Origin: Pseudomonadota bacterium
GTDB taxonomy: Bacteria > Pseudomonadota > Alphaproteobacteria > Acetobacterales > Acetobacteraceae
DNA: 38,032 nt
Assembly: GCA_021801255.1 (NCBI GenBank)
Contig: JAJYYH010000010.1
Coordinates: 1 to 38,032, forward strand
Reading direction: 5' to 3'
Part shown: positions 1 through 7,027 of the stretch, piece by piece
Layout: each line of letters begins with the position of its first letter
How positions within the stretch are numbered: the stretch's first letter is position 1
The notes under the pieces: model-generated
The model's database searches: none
Told to the model about the DNA's origin: nothing
The model's input: the letters and a program-made list of their open reading frames with translations, nothing else
Made by a program: the position numbers and the translations under genes

Positions 1-118
1 CGCGCATCAGTGCTTGATCACCGACGTCTACAGCTTCGCCTCCTCCCCTGCGCATCTATCTGATAACATCCCTGCATGCGCAGTCGGAAAATTGCGCTCA
101 AACCCTTGAAAACGGACA

Positions 119-811
119 TCAGTCCATCGTGACCGCAGCATTCAGCGCGATGGCTCTGCCGCACACGATTCCTGCGGTGGTATTCAGGGTGATGCTCTGG
201 TCGGCGAGAATGTTTCCGGCGAATGTCGTGCTCGTACCAAGAGTTGCGGAGCTGCCGACATCCCAGTACACGGCGCTATTTGAATTGCCATTCTCCACGT
301 TGACAGTCGAGCCGCTGGCGGTGGTGAGCGCGCTCCCTATCTGGAACACGAAGGGCTGGTCGGGATCGGCGCCGAAGTTGAGGGTGAGCGTTCCTGTCAA
401 CTGAGCCGACGACGAAAACCTATAAACCCCCGGAGACAGCACGCCCACCGTGCCGAGATTCTGACCACTCAGATTGGCCGTGGATGGCAGGGCCGCAAGA
501 GTAGCAAACGCAGTGGCGGCATCGCTCTGAGCCCGCTGCGCGGCCGCATCAGCAGTATGCACCGTTCCGGTGATCGTGATCGACCCCAAACCAGTGATCG
601 ATGTACCCGGGTAGACCCCCAGATCTCCCTTGATCGTGGTCGCGCCGGTATTGGTCACCGTGGCGGCGCCCAAAACCGCGAAGTTCTCCGCCGAACCCAG
701 GAACGGTGTGGCCGATGCCGGGGAGGGACCGCACAGAAGCGCCGCGAACGGGACGAGCACGACACGCCCTAGTTGGGCATTGCGTCGGAGGAAACTTCTC
801 GACGGTTTCAT
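119..811 (-). CDS. Secreted DUF3494 (ice-binding-like) protein
   Basis: The protein has an N-terminal export signal (basic [10 protein letters not shown], then a hydrophobic stretch ending near PSPASA) and then a single DUF3494 domain starting [20 protein letters not shown] and ending [13 protein letters not shown]. The repeated motifs [29 protein letters not shown] and [15 protein letters not shown] are typical of this beta-solenoid family, which includes ice-binding proteins but also many secreted adhesin-like proteins of non-polar bacteria. The chain stops right after the domain, with no PEP-CTERM or other anchor, so a freely secreted product is expected. I chose ATG 811 because GGGAAAGG lies ten bases upstream; the GTG at 820 has almost no room for a ribosome site. 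Ice binding itself is not shown by the sequence. Confidence 0.85.
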   Translation of the reverse strand: MKPSRSFLRRNAQLGRVVLVPFAALLCGPSPASATPFLGSAENFAVLGAATVTNTGATTIKGDLGVYPGTSITGLGSITITGTVHTADAAAQRAQSDAATAFATLAALPSTANLSGQNLGTVGVLSPGVYRFSSSAQLTGTLTLNFGADPDQPFVFQIGSALTTASGSTVNVENGNSNSAVYWDVGSSATLGTSTTFAGNILADQSITLNTTAGIVCGRAIALNAAVTMD

Positions 812-856
812 TGCGAGCACGCCTTTCCCAATATATGGAATTCTACAGAAGAATAT

Positions 857-885
857 ATGATACGACGTTATAAAGACCGTGTCAA
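857..885 (-). promoter_or_regulatory. Sigma70-type promoter of the DUF3494 gene
   Basis: On the minus strand TTGACA (880-885) and TATCAT (857-862) are separated by exactly 17 bases. The predicted start of transcription falls near 850, about 40 bases before the ATG at 811. It is one of the best consensus matches in the window and suggests strong constitutive expression or tight repression. Confidence 0.65.
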
Positions 886-1123
886 TAAGAAAATCTTAAA
901 ATATGCCCGGAATCCTACGGATACCGGGTATAGTGTCGCGCCGTTTTTATAATGATATTCCCATTTTGTCGTATTATACCCCGACTCCCCGGGAACCCGA
1001 AAATTTCTCTTGCCAAGCGCCGCGAGCCGGATTCTACCGGGTGCATGATCCGAGGCGGTTTCCTGGACGAAGAATCGCGACGCGGCCCGAGAGTTTGAAA
1101 AAGCACGCGCTGAGAGCGGAAAA
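886..1123. other. Gene-free AT-rich spacer
   Basis: No gene is visible. The left half (886-1000) is AT-rich and contains further TATAAT-like sequences around 940-980; the right half returns to normal composition as it approaches the 3' end of the MotB-like gene. No clear terminator with a T-run follows that gene. Confidence 0.4.
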
Positions 1124-2335
1124 TCACCGATCGGTCAGGCGAAGCTCGATGCGGCGGTTTTTGGCGTAGTCCTCCGGCGTGTCGCCGGTGGCCAGCGGCT
1201 GATAGTCGGCAAAGCCGGTCGCCGCGAGATGGGTGGGCGGAATGCCCTCGGCGACCAGCAGCTTGACCACGTTGATCGCCCGCTGGGCGGATAATTCCCA
1301 GTTCGAGGCGAAGACCCCGCCGCCCGAGAGCGGCTGATGGTCGGCATGGCCATCGACGCGCAGGATCCAGTTGACATCGGGGGGAATTTCGCGGGCGATA
1401 TCCTTGAGCGTGGCCGCGAGCTTGCGGATTTCCTCCTGGCCTGAGGGCGTGAGATCGGCGCTGCCCACCGGAAACAGCACCTCGCTCTGAAACACGAAAC
1501 GATCGCCGACGATCTGGATGCCCGGCTTGTTGGCCAGCACCTCGCGCAGCCGGCCGAAGAATTCGCTGCGGTAGCGCTGCAATTCCTCGACCTTGGCGGC
1601 CAGCGCGGCGTTCAGCCGCTGGCCGAGATTGGCGATCTGGACATCTTTTTCCTTGGCCTCCTGCTCCGAGGCGGCGAGCGCGCCGGAGAGGCTTTGCAGT
1701 TGCGCGCGCAACTCGGCCATCTGCTGATTGAGCAGCGCGATTTCGGCGCGCGCGCTGTCGGCGAGGGTTTTTTCCTGGGCAAGCTCCGCCGCCACCGCCG
1801 CGCGGCGGTCGGCCTCGGTCATCGCCCGCGCCGCGGCGTCCTGGGCTTTTTTCTCCAGCTCGTCGCGCAGCGCGGTAAGCGCCGCGACCTGCTCGTTGAG
1901 CTTGGCGAGATCGGCGAGCTTGGCATCGATGGTTTCCTTGTCGGCTTTCACCGTGCGCGCCAGCTCCGCCTGGAGCGCCTCAATCTGGCTCTGGCTCGCC
2001 TGCAATTGTTCGCCGCGCGCGCTGAGCTGCTGGGCAAGCTCGGCGCGTGCGGCATTGGCCGCTTGCAGATTGGCGGTGAGGGTGGCGAGGCGGGATTCGA
2101 GATCCCGGGCCTTGCCCTGTTCGAGCGCCAGCATATCGGCGAGCTGCGAGACCTTGCCGTTGAGCTGCTCCAGCGCCTTGTTGCGGTTCGACAGCGCCAC
2201 CGAGAGAAAGGCCTGCGCCAGGACGAACACCAGCAGGACGAAAATCGTCGTCATCAGCAAGGTCGAAAGCGCATCGACATAGCCGGGCCACGGGTTGAGC
2301 CCTTCCTGGTGGCTGCGGCGGCGGGAAAGCGCCAT
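1124..2335 (-). CDS. MotB/OmpA-type peptidoglycan-binding protein with long coiled coil
   Basis: This 403-residue protein has a short cytoplasmic N-terminus, one membrane helix at about residues 23-45, a long Ala/Gln/Glu-rich coiled coil (about 45-255) and a C-terminal OmpA/MotB peptidoglycan-binding domain (about 262-403). The segment PGYVDALSTLLM places an aspartate (D21) at the membrane edge, where MotB and its relatives carry the proton-binding Asp. The OmpA domain shows FPVGSADLTPSG, VDGHADHQP, WELSAQRA and KNRRIELRL, the peptidoglycan-contact pattern. It lies 76 bases downstream of the MotA/ExbB-family gene, which should supply the channel partner. The coiled coil is far longer than in flagellar MotB. 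No flagellar genes are nearby, so a flagellar stator role is unlikely; force transfer across the envelope is an inference. Confidence 0.85.
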   Translation of the reverse strand: MALSRRRSHQEGLNPWPGYVDALSTLLMTTIFVLLVFVLAQAFLSVALSNRNKALEQLNGKVSQLADMLALEQGKARDLESRLATLTANLQAANAARAELAQQLSARGEQLQASQSQIEALQAELARTVKADKETIDAKLADLAKLNEQVAALTALRDELEKKAQDAAARAMTEADRRAAVAAELAQEKTLADSARAEIALLNQQMAELRAQLQSLSGALAASEQEAKEKDVQIANLGQRLNAALAAKVEELQRYRSEFFGRLREVLANKPGIQIVGDRFVFQSEVLFPVGSADLTPSGQEEIRKLAATLKDIAREIPPDVNWILRVDGHADHQPLSGGGVFASNWELSAQRAINVVKLLVAEGIPPTHLAATGFADYQPLATGDTPEDYAKNRRIELRLTDR

Positions 2336-2363
2336 GCCCGGCTCCTAGATCATCGATCGGTCA

Positions 2364-2388
2364 AGGCCAGGGGTTTTGCCCCTGGCCT
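2364..2388 (-). other. Perfect intercistronic hairpin
   Basis: A perfect 10-bp inverted repeat (AGGCCAGGGG / CCCCTGGCCT, 2364-2373 and 2379-2388) with a 5-base loop lies between the ExbB-like and MotB-like genes. No T-run follows on the minus strand, so it is more likely an RNA-processing or stability element than a terminator. Confidence 0.6.
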
Positions 2389-2411
2389 ACCACCCGCTCC
2401 TAATACCGTTA

Positions 2412-3566
2412 TCATTTCTGCGGCTCCTCGGCGAGGGCGGCGATGGTGCGGGTGAGCAGGCGGATGTCATTGCGGAGATCGCTGGTGCTTTGGGCGCGGC
2501 CCTGCTCGATCTCGGTCAGCATGCGCTGGAGCGTGAGTTCGATATTGCGCAGATGGGCGCGGGCCACGTCATCGCCGGGGTCGAACCGCGCCTCGGCCAA
2601 GCGTTGCAGCGCCGGGGCGAGCGCCGCCTGCGCCTCGGCGATGCGCAGCATGAGCTGCTGGCTCGCGCGCATGGTGTCCGAAAGCAGCCCGACCCGTTCG
2701 GTGAGCCCCTGCACCGCCTGGTTGGCCTGGATCCGCCCTTCCTCGCCGCGCGCCAGGATGCGCTGGAGGTTTTCCATGTTCTCGGCGGTCTGCTCTAAAA
2801 GCGCCTGGACATAGACCGGCACCGAGCCCTCGCCCTCGGCCCCCAGCACGCCCGAGCCGAGCCGGGTGAAGCCGGCGAGCCATTCCTCCAGCTCGTTAAA
2901 GAAACGGTTCTGCGCCTGTCCGGCGGTGAGGTCGAGAAAACCCAGGATCAGCGAGCCGGCGAGGCCGAACATCGAGGCGGAAAACGCCGTGCCCATGCCG
3001 TGCAGCGGCTTCTCCAGCCCCGATTTGAGCTGGTCGAACATCACCGTGACATCGCCGGTGCCAATCGTCATGGCGCCGATCACGTCGCCCACCGCGCTCA
3101 CCGTGCGCAACAGCCCCCAGAACGTGCCGAGCAGGCCGAGAAAGATCAGCAGCGCGATCATGTAGCGCGACAGCTCGCGGCTTTCATCGAGGCGGCTGGC
3201 GATCGAATCGAGCAGGCTGCGCATCGCCGGCGTGGAGAGCGTGAAGCGCTCGCCCCCCTCGCGCCCCTTGCCGCGCTGGGTGGCGAGCATGCTGGCCATG
3301 GGGGCGAGGAGGCGCGGCACTGGCAGCGTCGAGAGCCGGGGCCGCGCGGTGCGGAAGGTCTCGACCCAGGTGACCTCGGGGGCAAGCCGCAACACCTGAC
3401 GAATATTCCAGATGATGCCGGCGAACAGCACCAGCAAAATCAGGCTGTTGAGGATCGGGTTGTTCTGGAACGCCACCTCCAGCGTCGGGGCCAGCAGCGC
3501 CACCGCGCCTGCGGCGATGACGAGAAAGACCAGCATGCGCAGCAGGTAAAGGGTTGGCCGGGTCAT
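2412..3566 (-). CDS. MotA/TolQ/ExbB-family proton channel protein
   Basis: The 384-residue protein has four predicted membrane helices: about residues 6-27, 37-56, 135-157 and 192-213. The last two, with GLLGTFWGLLRTV and MGTAFSASMFGLAGSL, match the conserved MotA/TolQ/ExbB core that surrounds the proton path. A soluble linker separates the helix pairs, and the C-terminal 150 residues are helical (FFNELEEWL onward). I chose ATG 3566, which starts MTRPTLYLLRML directly before helix 1; the longer upstream reading is Pro/Arg-rich and only shadows the preceding gene. It starts 13 bases after the OmpA-like gene, indicating co-transcription, and is followed by the MotB-like partner. The family uses proton flow to drive a periplasm-spanning partner; what work is done here is unknown. 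Confidence 0.88.
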   Translation of the reverse strand: MTRPTLYLLRMLVFLVIAAGAVALLAPTLEVAFQNNPILNSLILLVLFAGIIWNIRQVLRLAPEVTWVETFRTARPRLSTLPVPRLLAPMASMLATQRGKGREGGERFTLSTPAMRSLLDSIASRLDESRELSRYMIALLIFLGLLGTFWGLLRTVSAVGDVIGAMTIGTGDVTVMFDQLKSGLEKPLHGMGTAFSASMFGLAGSLILGFLDLTAGQAQNRFFNELEEWLAGFTRLGSGVLGAEGEGSVPVYVQALLEQTAENMENLQRILARGEEGRIQANQAVQGLTERVGLLSDTMRASQQLMLRIAEAQAALAPALQRLAEARFDPGDDVARAHLRNIELTLQRMLTEIEQGRAQSTSDLRNDIRLLTRTIAALAEEPQK

Positions 3567-3579
3567 GGGGGCGGGGATT

Positions 3580-4431
3580 TCATGGCTGGGGTTTAGGGGC
3601 TGGCGTTTGGGCGGGCGTTTGGGCGGGCGCGGGCGTTTGGGCGGGAGCGGGGGCGGCTTCCGGCGGGGTCGCCGCGAGGGCGGCGGTGGAATGGACGACG
3701 ACGAGATCGACCCGGTCGGGCGGGCCCTCACCATAGCTGGTGCCGAGCGCCCGCACATAGATACGGGTCGAGGGGACGCCGGCCGCCATCAGCACGCTGC
3801 GCGCGGCAAGCGCGCGGTCGAGCGAGAGGCGTCGCGGCGTCGAGGGGTCTTCTCGGGGCCCGGCGGCATAGGCGATGACATTGACCACCGCCGCCGGATC
3901 CTTGGCCGCCGCCGCGCCGATCTCGCGCAAGGCGGCGTCGGTTGCCGGATTGAGGTCGGCGCTGGCCGGGCCGAAGGTGATGCGCGTGCCGCCCGGCACG
4001 TCGAGCACCTCGCCCGCCGCCGAGGCTACCACCGGGGCGGGTGGCGGCACGACATTGGGGTGTGCCGGCGGCGCCGGTGCCGCCGGCGGCAACAGCGGCG
4101 AGGCGGGCGGCGCTTCCGGCACATCGAGGGTCTCGGGCGCGGTGCCGAGCCGCACCGTGGGCGGCCCCTCGGGTGGCGGGAACACCGAGGGTGGCGCCGC
4201 AGCCTGCGCCGGGGGAGCTGGCACCGCTGCCGGCGGCCGCGCCGCCGCGGGCTTGGGCTTCGGCTTGGGTTTGGGCTTGGGCTTGGGCTTGGCAGGCGGC
4301 GGTGAGGGCGTTGCGGGCGCAGGCGCGGCGGCGCCCTGGTCCAACGCTTGGGGATTAACCGTCACCTGCGCGCGCGCCACCAGCGGGCCCAACAGGAAAA
4401 CAGCCAGCAGCGAGGGAAAAAACTTGCGCAT
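3580..4431 (-). CDS. Proline-rich periplasmic OmpA-like protein
   Basis: The 283-residue protein starts with a signal peptide (MRKFFPSLLAVFLLGPLVAR, cleavage near ARA-Q). A long Ala/Pro linker follows with seven Lys-Pro dipeptides at residues 48-61, like the periplasm-spanning linker of TonB. The C-terminal OmpA-like domain occupies about residues 140-255 (RITFGPASADLNPATDAAL, RRLSLDRALAARSVLMAAGV) and is followed by a low-complexity APAQTPAP tail. The domain keeps the SLDRA and D-L-N pattern of OmpA domains but ends DRVDLVVV rather than NRRVE, so peptidoglycan binding is less certain. ATG 4431 begins the signal peptide; the ATG at 4467 would add twelve charged residues before it. It is first in the three-gene motor-like operon and may tether or gate that complex. 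Confidence 0.75.
   Translation of the reverse strand: MRKFFPSLLAVFLLGPLVARAQVTVNPQALDQGAAAPAPATPSPPPAKPKPKPKPKPKPKPAAARPPAAVPAPPAQAAAPPSVFPPPEGPPTVRLGTAPETLDVPEAPPASPLLPPAAPAPPAHPNVVPPPAPVVASAAGEVLDVPGGTRITFGPASADLNPATDAALREIGAAAAKDPAAVVNVIAYAAGPREDPSTPRRLSLDRALAARSVLMAAGVPSTRIYVRALGTSYGEGPPDRVDLVVVHSTAALAATPPEAAPAPAQTPAPAQTPAQTPAPKPQP
4249..4290 (-). repeat. Lys-Pro hexamer repeat inside the OmpA-like gene
   Basis: Seven tandem copies of a near-identical hexamer (plus-strand ggcttg, with one cgg and one ttt variant) encode seven KP dipeptides. Such short in-frame repeats expand and contract easily, so linker length may vary between strains. Confidence 0.8.
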
Positions 4432-4774
4432 GGATCGGCCCGACCCTAGCCGAGACCACCGGCGCACTCAATCGAGGGCCGTTGGCTCATCTCTCTCAGT
4501 TGGCAAAACCCATCGGCCCTGACCCACACTCCCTGCATGGTCATCCCCGGCGGCTGCAAGCGGGGCTTCGCGACGCGCGGCACAATATTTATTTTATTTT
4601 CCGCTGGATCGGCAGCGCCGTTCATGGCACGAGAGGCGCACGACAAGGCCGGCCAGGCCACGCTCTATCGGCACCCGGAAACGGTTCTTCCGCACCGCTG
4701 ACTACACTTTTGGCATCCGGTCTATCTGATGGAAGCGAAATCCCCCTCCGAGAGCCGCGGCAACTAGGATTTCT
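4432..4774. other. Intergenic spacer between kinase and OmpA-like operon
   Basis: This 343-base stretch holds no gene I can support. It has an AT-rich patch at about 4580-4605. On the minus strand TTGAGT (4466-4471) and TAGGGT (4443-4448) are 17 bases apart and could form a weak promoter for the OmpA-like gene, which would leave an almost leaderless transcript; I rate that match low. Short open frames here show no protein-like features. Confidence 0.35.
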
Positions 4775-5770
4775 TCAAGCTCCAGGCGACGGTTCCGGCG
4801 GATCAGGCGTTCCGTCCGCTGGAACAGGGGAACTGTCCGCTCGTGCCATGAAGGCATCAAGGCGGGCGGCGTCGCTGTTGCCTTCCATCGGCCCGCGCGC
4901 GGCGACCGCGAGGGCGCCCGCGGCATTGGCGCGGCGTAGCAGCTCGGCCAGCGGCAGATCGCGCAGCAGACCTGCGAGGAACGTCGCCCCCGTGCAATCG
5001 CCCGCCCCGGTCGGGTCAACTTCCACCACCCGGAAAGCGGGTGTGGCGATGCGCCGCGCGCGATCGGCGTAGAGACTGCCGGCGGCCCCGAGCTTGAGGA
5101 AAATGCGCTTGGTGCCGCCGCCGAGCAAGGTTTCGATCGCCGCTTCGGTCGTCGCGCCGGGACAGAGAAACGCGAGATCGGCCTCGCTCGGCATGAGGAT
5201 GTCGGCGCGCCCGGCGATCTCGCGGATGGCCTCGGCGACGCCCGGCTGGCCGAGCAATGGCTCGCGTATGTTGGGATCGAAGGAGAGCCCCGCCCCGGCC
5301 CGCGCGGCGATCTCCATTCCGCGCCGAATGGTGCGGATCATCGCGGCGGAAAAAAGCGAGGATCCCATGATGTGGAAATAGCGGCAACCGGCGAACAGCG
5401 TGGGATCGAGATCGCTTTCCAGAAGCCGCCCGGGCGCGGCATCCTTCATGTGGAAGATGAAGCGCCGCGAGCCATCGGGCGCGTAGGTGACGAAGGCGAT
5501 GCCGGTGGTGGCGTCGGGCACGCGGCGGATGGCGCGGGTCTCGACGCCGTCGCGGCGCAACCGGCGAAGCCCCATGGTGCCGAAATCATCCTCGCCGATG
5601 GTCGCGATCAAGGCGGTCGGAATGCCGAGGAGGGCCGCCTGATCGGCAAAAATCGCCGGCGCGCCGGAGGGGTAGGGGCCGAGATAGCGCCCAGGTTCGG
5701 CGAAGGACTGGCCGATGGTCTCGGCCATCACATCGACCAGCAATTCCCCGATGGTGACGATTTCGGCCAT
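4775..5770 (-). CDS. PfkB-family sugar kinase, probably a tagatose/ketohexose kinase
   Basis: The 331-residue protein is a complete PfkB (ribokinase-like) kinase. It opens with IVTIGELLVDVMAE, has the N-terminal substrate segment GPYPSGAPAIFADQAALLG and the GEDDFG turn, and the C-terminal signature VDPTGAGDCTGATFLAGLL with the catalytic Asp of GAGD. The length is normal. ATG 5770 is preceded by GGGAAG. It is transcribed divergently from the SorC-type regulator of the polyol operon, which encodes dehydrogenases expected to yield tagatose and fructose and a GatZ-family protein acting on tagatose-6-phosphate. By analogy with the Agrobacterium galactitol/altritol pathway, where a PfkB kinase makes D-tagatose-6-phosphate, that is the favoured reaction. 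Fructokinase or 2-keto-3-deoxygluconate kinase activity cannot be excluded from sequence alone. Confidence 0.8.
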   Translation of the reverse strand: MAEIVTIGELLVDVMAETIGQSFAEPGRYLGPYPSGAPAIFADQAALLGIPTALIATIGEDDFGTMGLRRLRRDGVETRAIRRVPDATTGIAFVTYAPDGSRRFIFHMKDAAPGRLLESDLDPTLFAGCRYFHIMGSSLFSAAMIRTIRRGMEIAARAGAGLSFDPNIREPLLGQPGVAEAIREIAGRADILMPSEADLAFLCPGATTEAAIETLLGGGTKRIFLKLGAAGSLYADRARRIATPAFRVVEVDPTGAGDCTGATFLAGLLRDLPLAELLRRANAAGALAVAARGPMEGNSDAARLDAFMARADSSPVPADGTPDPPEPSPGA

Positions 5771-5796
5771 CGCGCGCGCTTCCCTGGCTGCTCGAC

Positions 5797-5835
5797 GGGC
5801 ATATTGGCAAAAGCCGCCTTAGTGGGCAATATCCC
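5797..5835. promoter_or_regulatory. Candidate operator between kinase and regulator genes
   Basis: The divergent spacer contains an inverted repeat with arms ATATTG (5801-5806) and CAATAT (5827-5832), extended by flanking GGG and CCC with a one-base bulge. The arms are 20 bases apart. Elements resembling -35 and -10 boxes overlap it on both strands (TTGGCA/CAATAT on plus). It is a plausible site for the adjacent SorC-family regulator; this is inference from position and symmetry. Confidence 0.35.
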
Positions 5836-5866
5836 GAAACCGTGAAGCATAAAGGGGAGCAACGCC

Positions 5867-6853
5867 ATGGACGCCCCGCCTGATCCGCCACCCGGGCGGG
5901 CGGCGCGGAGCCGGCTCGATCAGGCAGCGCGGGCCGCCTGGCTCTATTACATCGCCGGGCGCACGCAAGATGAGATCGCCGCCCAGCTCAACGTATCGCG
6001 CCAGACCGCGCAGCGCCTGGTGGCGCGCGCGGTGGCCGAGAAACTCATCAAGTTCCGCTTCGATCACCCGCTCGGCGCCTGCCTGGCGCGGGCCGAGAAG
6101 CTCGCCCGACGCCATGACCTCGTGGTCTGCGAGGTGGTGCCCTCGGATGCCGGGGGGAGCGCCAGCCTGGCCGGGCTCGCGGTTGCCGGGGCGGCCTATC
6201 TCGAGGGCTGGCTGGCGCAGCGTCCGCCGGTGGTGATCGGGCTCTCGACCGGGCGGACGCTGCGCGCGCTGGCCGCCGAGGTCTCGCCGATGGCCGCCCC
6301 CCAGCACAAGCTGTTTTCGCTCTGCGGCACGCTCGCCGCCGATGGCAGGGCGATTGCCACCGACCCGGCCATGCGCATCGCCGAGCAGACCGGGGCGCAG
6401 TATTACCCGATGACGCTGGCGCTCGCCGCCGGCTCGGCCGAGGAAAAACGGCTGGCCGGACAGCAACGCGCCTACCAGACCTTGCGGGGATTGCAGCTCC
6501 AGGCGCGCTGCCTGCTGCTCGGGGTGGCGCCGATCGGCTGGCAGGCGCCGCTGCACCAGGGCGGCTTCATCAGCGACGCCGAATTGAGCGAGTTGATGGA
6601 GGCCGGCGCGGTCGGCGAAATCGCCGGATGCGCCTTCGACGCCACGGGGGCGCGGGTGCAGACGCCGATCGCCGAGCGCATCAACGCATTGTGGGCGGGA
6701 AACGCGGACAAGGCGGTGCGCGTCGGCATCGCCGCCGGGCGCGAAAAAGTGCCGGCCTTGCGCGCCGCCCTCGACGGGCGTCTGCTCAACGGCCTGATCA
6801 CCGACGAGGCGACGGCGGAGGCGCTGCTGATGGAATCGGGCGCGGGCGGGTAA
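5867..6853 (+). CDS. SorC/DeoR-family sugar-responsive transcriptional regulator
   Basis: The 328-residue protein has an N-terminal helix-turn-helix (about residues 20-60: AAWLYYIAGRTQDEIAAQL then NVSRQTAQRLVARAV) followed by the SorC-type sugar-phosphate-binding domain. That domain shows VVIGLSTGRTLRALA, LFSLCGTLAADGR, LLLGVAPIGWQAPLHQGGFI, GEIAGCAFDATG and KVPALRAALDGRLLNGLITD, all typical of SorC, DeoR and CggR effector domains. ATG 5867 has AAAGGGGAG eight bases upstream. It stands at the head of the polyol operon and divergent from the kinase, so it most likely controls both in response to a phosphorylated ketose; the effector itself is not visible. Members can activate or repress. Confidence 0.88.
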   Translation: MDAPPDPPPGRAARSRLDQAARAAWLYYIAGRTQDEIAAQLNVSRQTAQRLVARAVAEKLIKFRFDHPLGACLARAEKLARRHDLVVCEVVPSDAGGSASLAGLAVAGAAYLEGWLAQRPPVVIGLSTGRTLRALAAEVSPMAAPQHKLFSLCGTLAADGRAIATDPAMRIAEQTGAQYYPMTLALAAGSAEEKRLAGQQRAYQTLRGLQLQARCLLLGVAPIGWQAPLHQGGFISDAELSELMEAGAVGEIAGCAFDATGARVQTPIAERINALWAGNADKAVRVGIAAGREKVPALRAALDGRLLNGLITDEATAEALLMESGAGG

Positions 6854-6867
6854 CGGAAAGAGCCCAG

Positions 6868-6902
6868 GCGCTGTCCCGCTTGGAACCCGCAGGGAACAGC
6901 GC
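6868..6902 (+). other. Hairpin after the regulator gene
   Basis: GCGCTGT-CCC and GGGA-ACAGCGC form a stem of about 10 bp with a one-base bulge (6868-6902). A second small stem, AAGGGCA/TGCCCTT, follows at 6922-6942. Neither has a T-run. They lie just upstream of the operon promoter and could limit read-through from the regulator gene. Confidence 0.45.
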
Positions 6903-6949
6903 TCCAAACCTCGTCATGGGAAAGGGCAAGGCCCCTGCCCTTGGCGGCC

Positions 6950-6978
6950 TTGACACCGCTGCGTCGGATATGTCTAAA
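6950..6978 (+). promoter_or_regulatory. Promoter of the polyol transport operon
   Basis: TTGACA (6950-6955) and TCTAAA (6973-6978) are spaced by 17 bases. Transcription would start near 6985, about 43 bases before the binding-protein ATG at 7028. The -35 box is perfect and the -10 box matches four of six positions. Confidence 0.55.
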
Positions 6979-7027
6979 TTGCCCGGAACTAGGGCAAACG
7001 CTCACAACAACCCAAGGGGGGATTCGA

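Noticed and set aside
3565-4305. Long plus-strand frames rich in Gly/Leu and Arg opposite the OmpA-like gene
   Set aside because: They mirror the KP repeat and GC-rich codons of the real gene on the other strand; no ribosome site, domain or neighbour supports them.
1124-4431. Zorya-type anti-phage system (ZorA/ZorB resemble MotA/MotB)
   Set aside because: The channel and OmpA-type partners fit superficially, but no ZorC, ZorD or ZorE gene is next to them, the third gene is an OmpA-like protein, and the flanks are metabolic genes.
4446-4661. 71-codon minus-strand frame upstream of the OmpA-like gene
   Set aside because: It overlaps the probable promoter and start of the OmpA-like gene, has no protein-like features, and ends inside that region.
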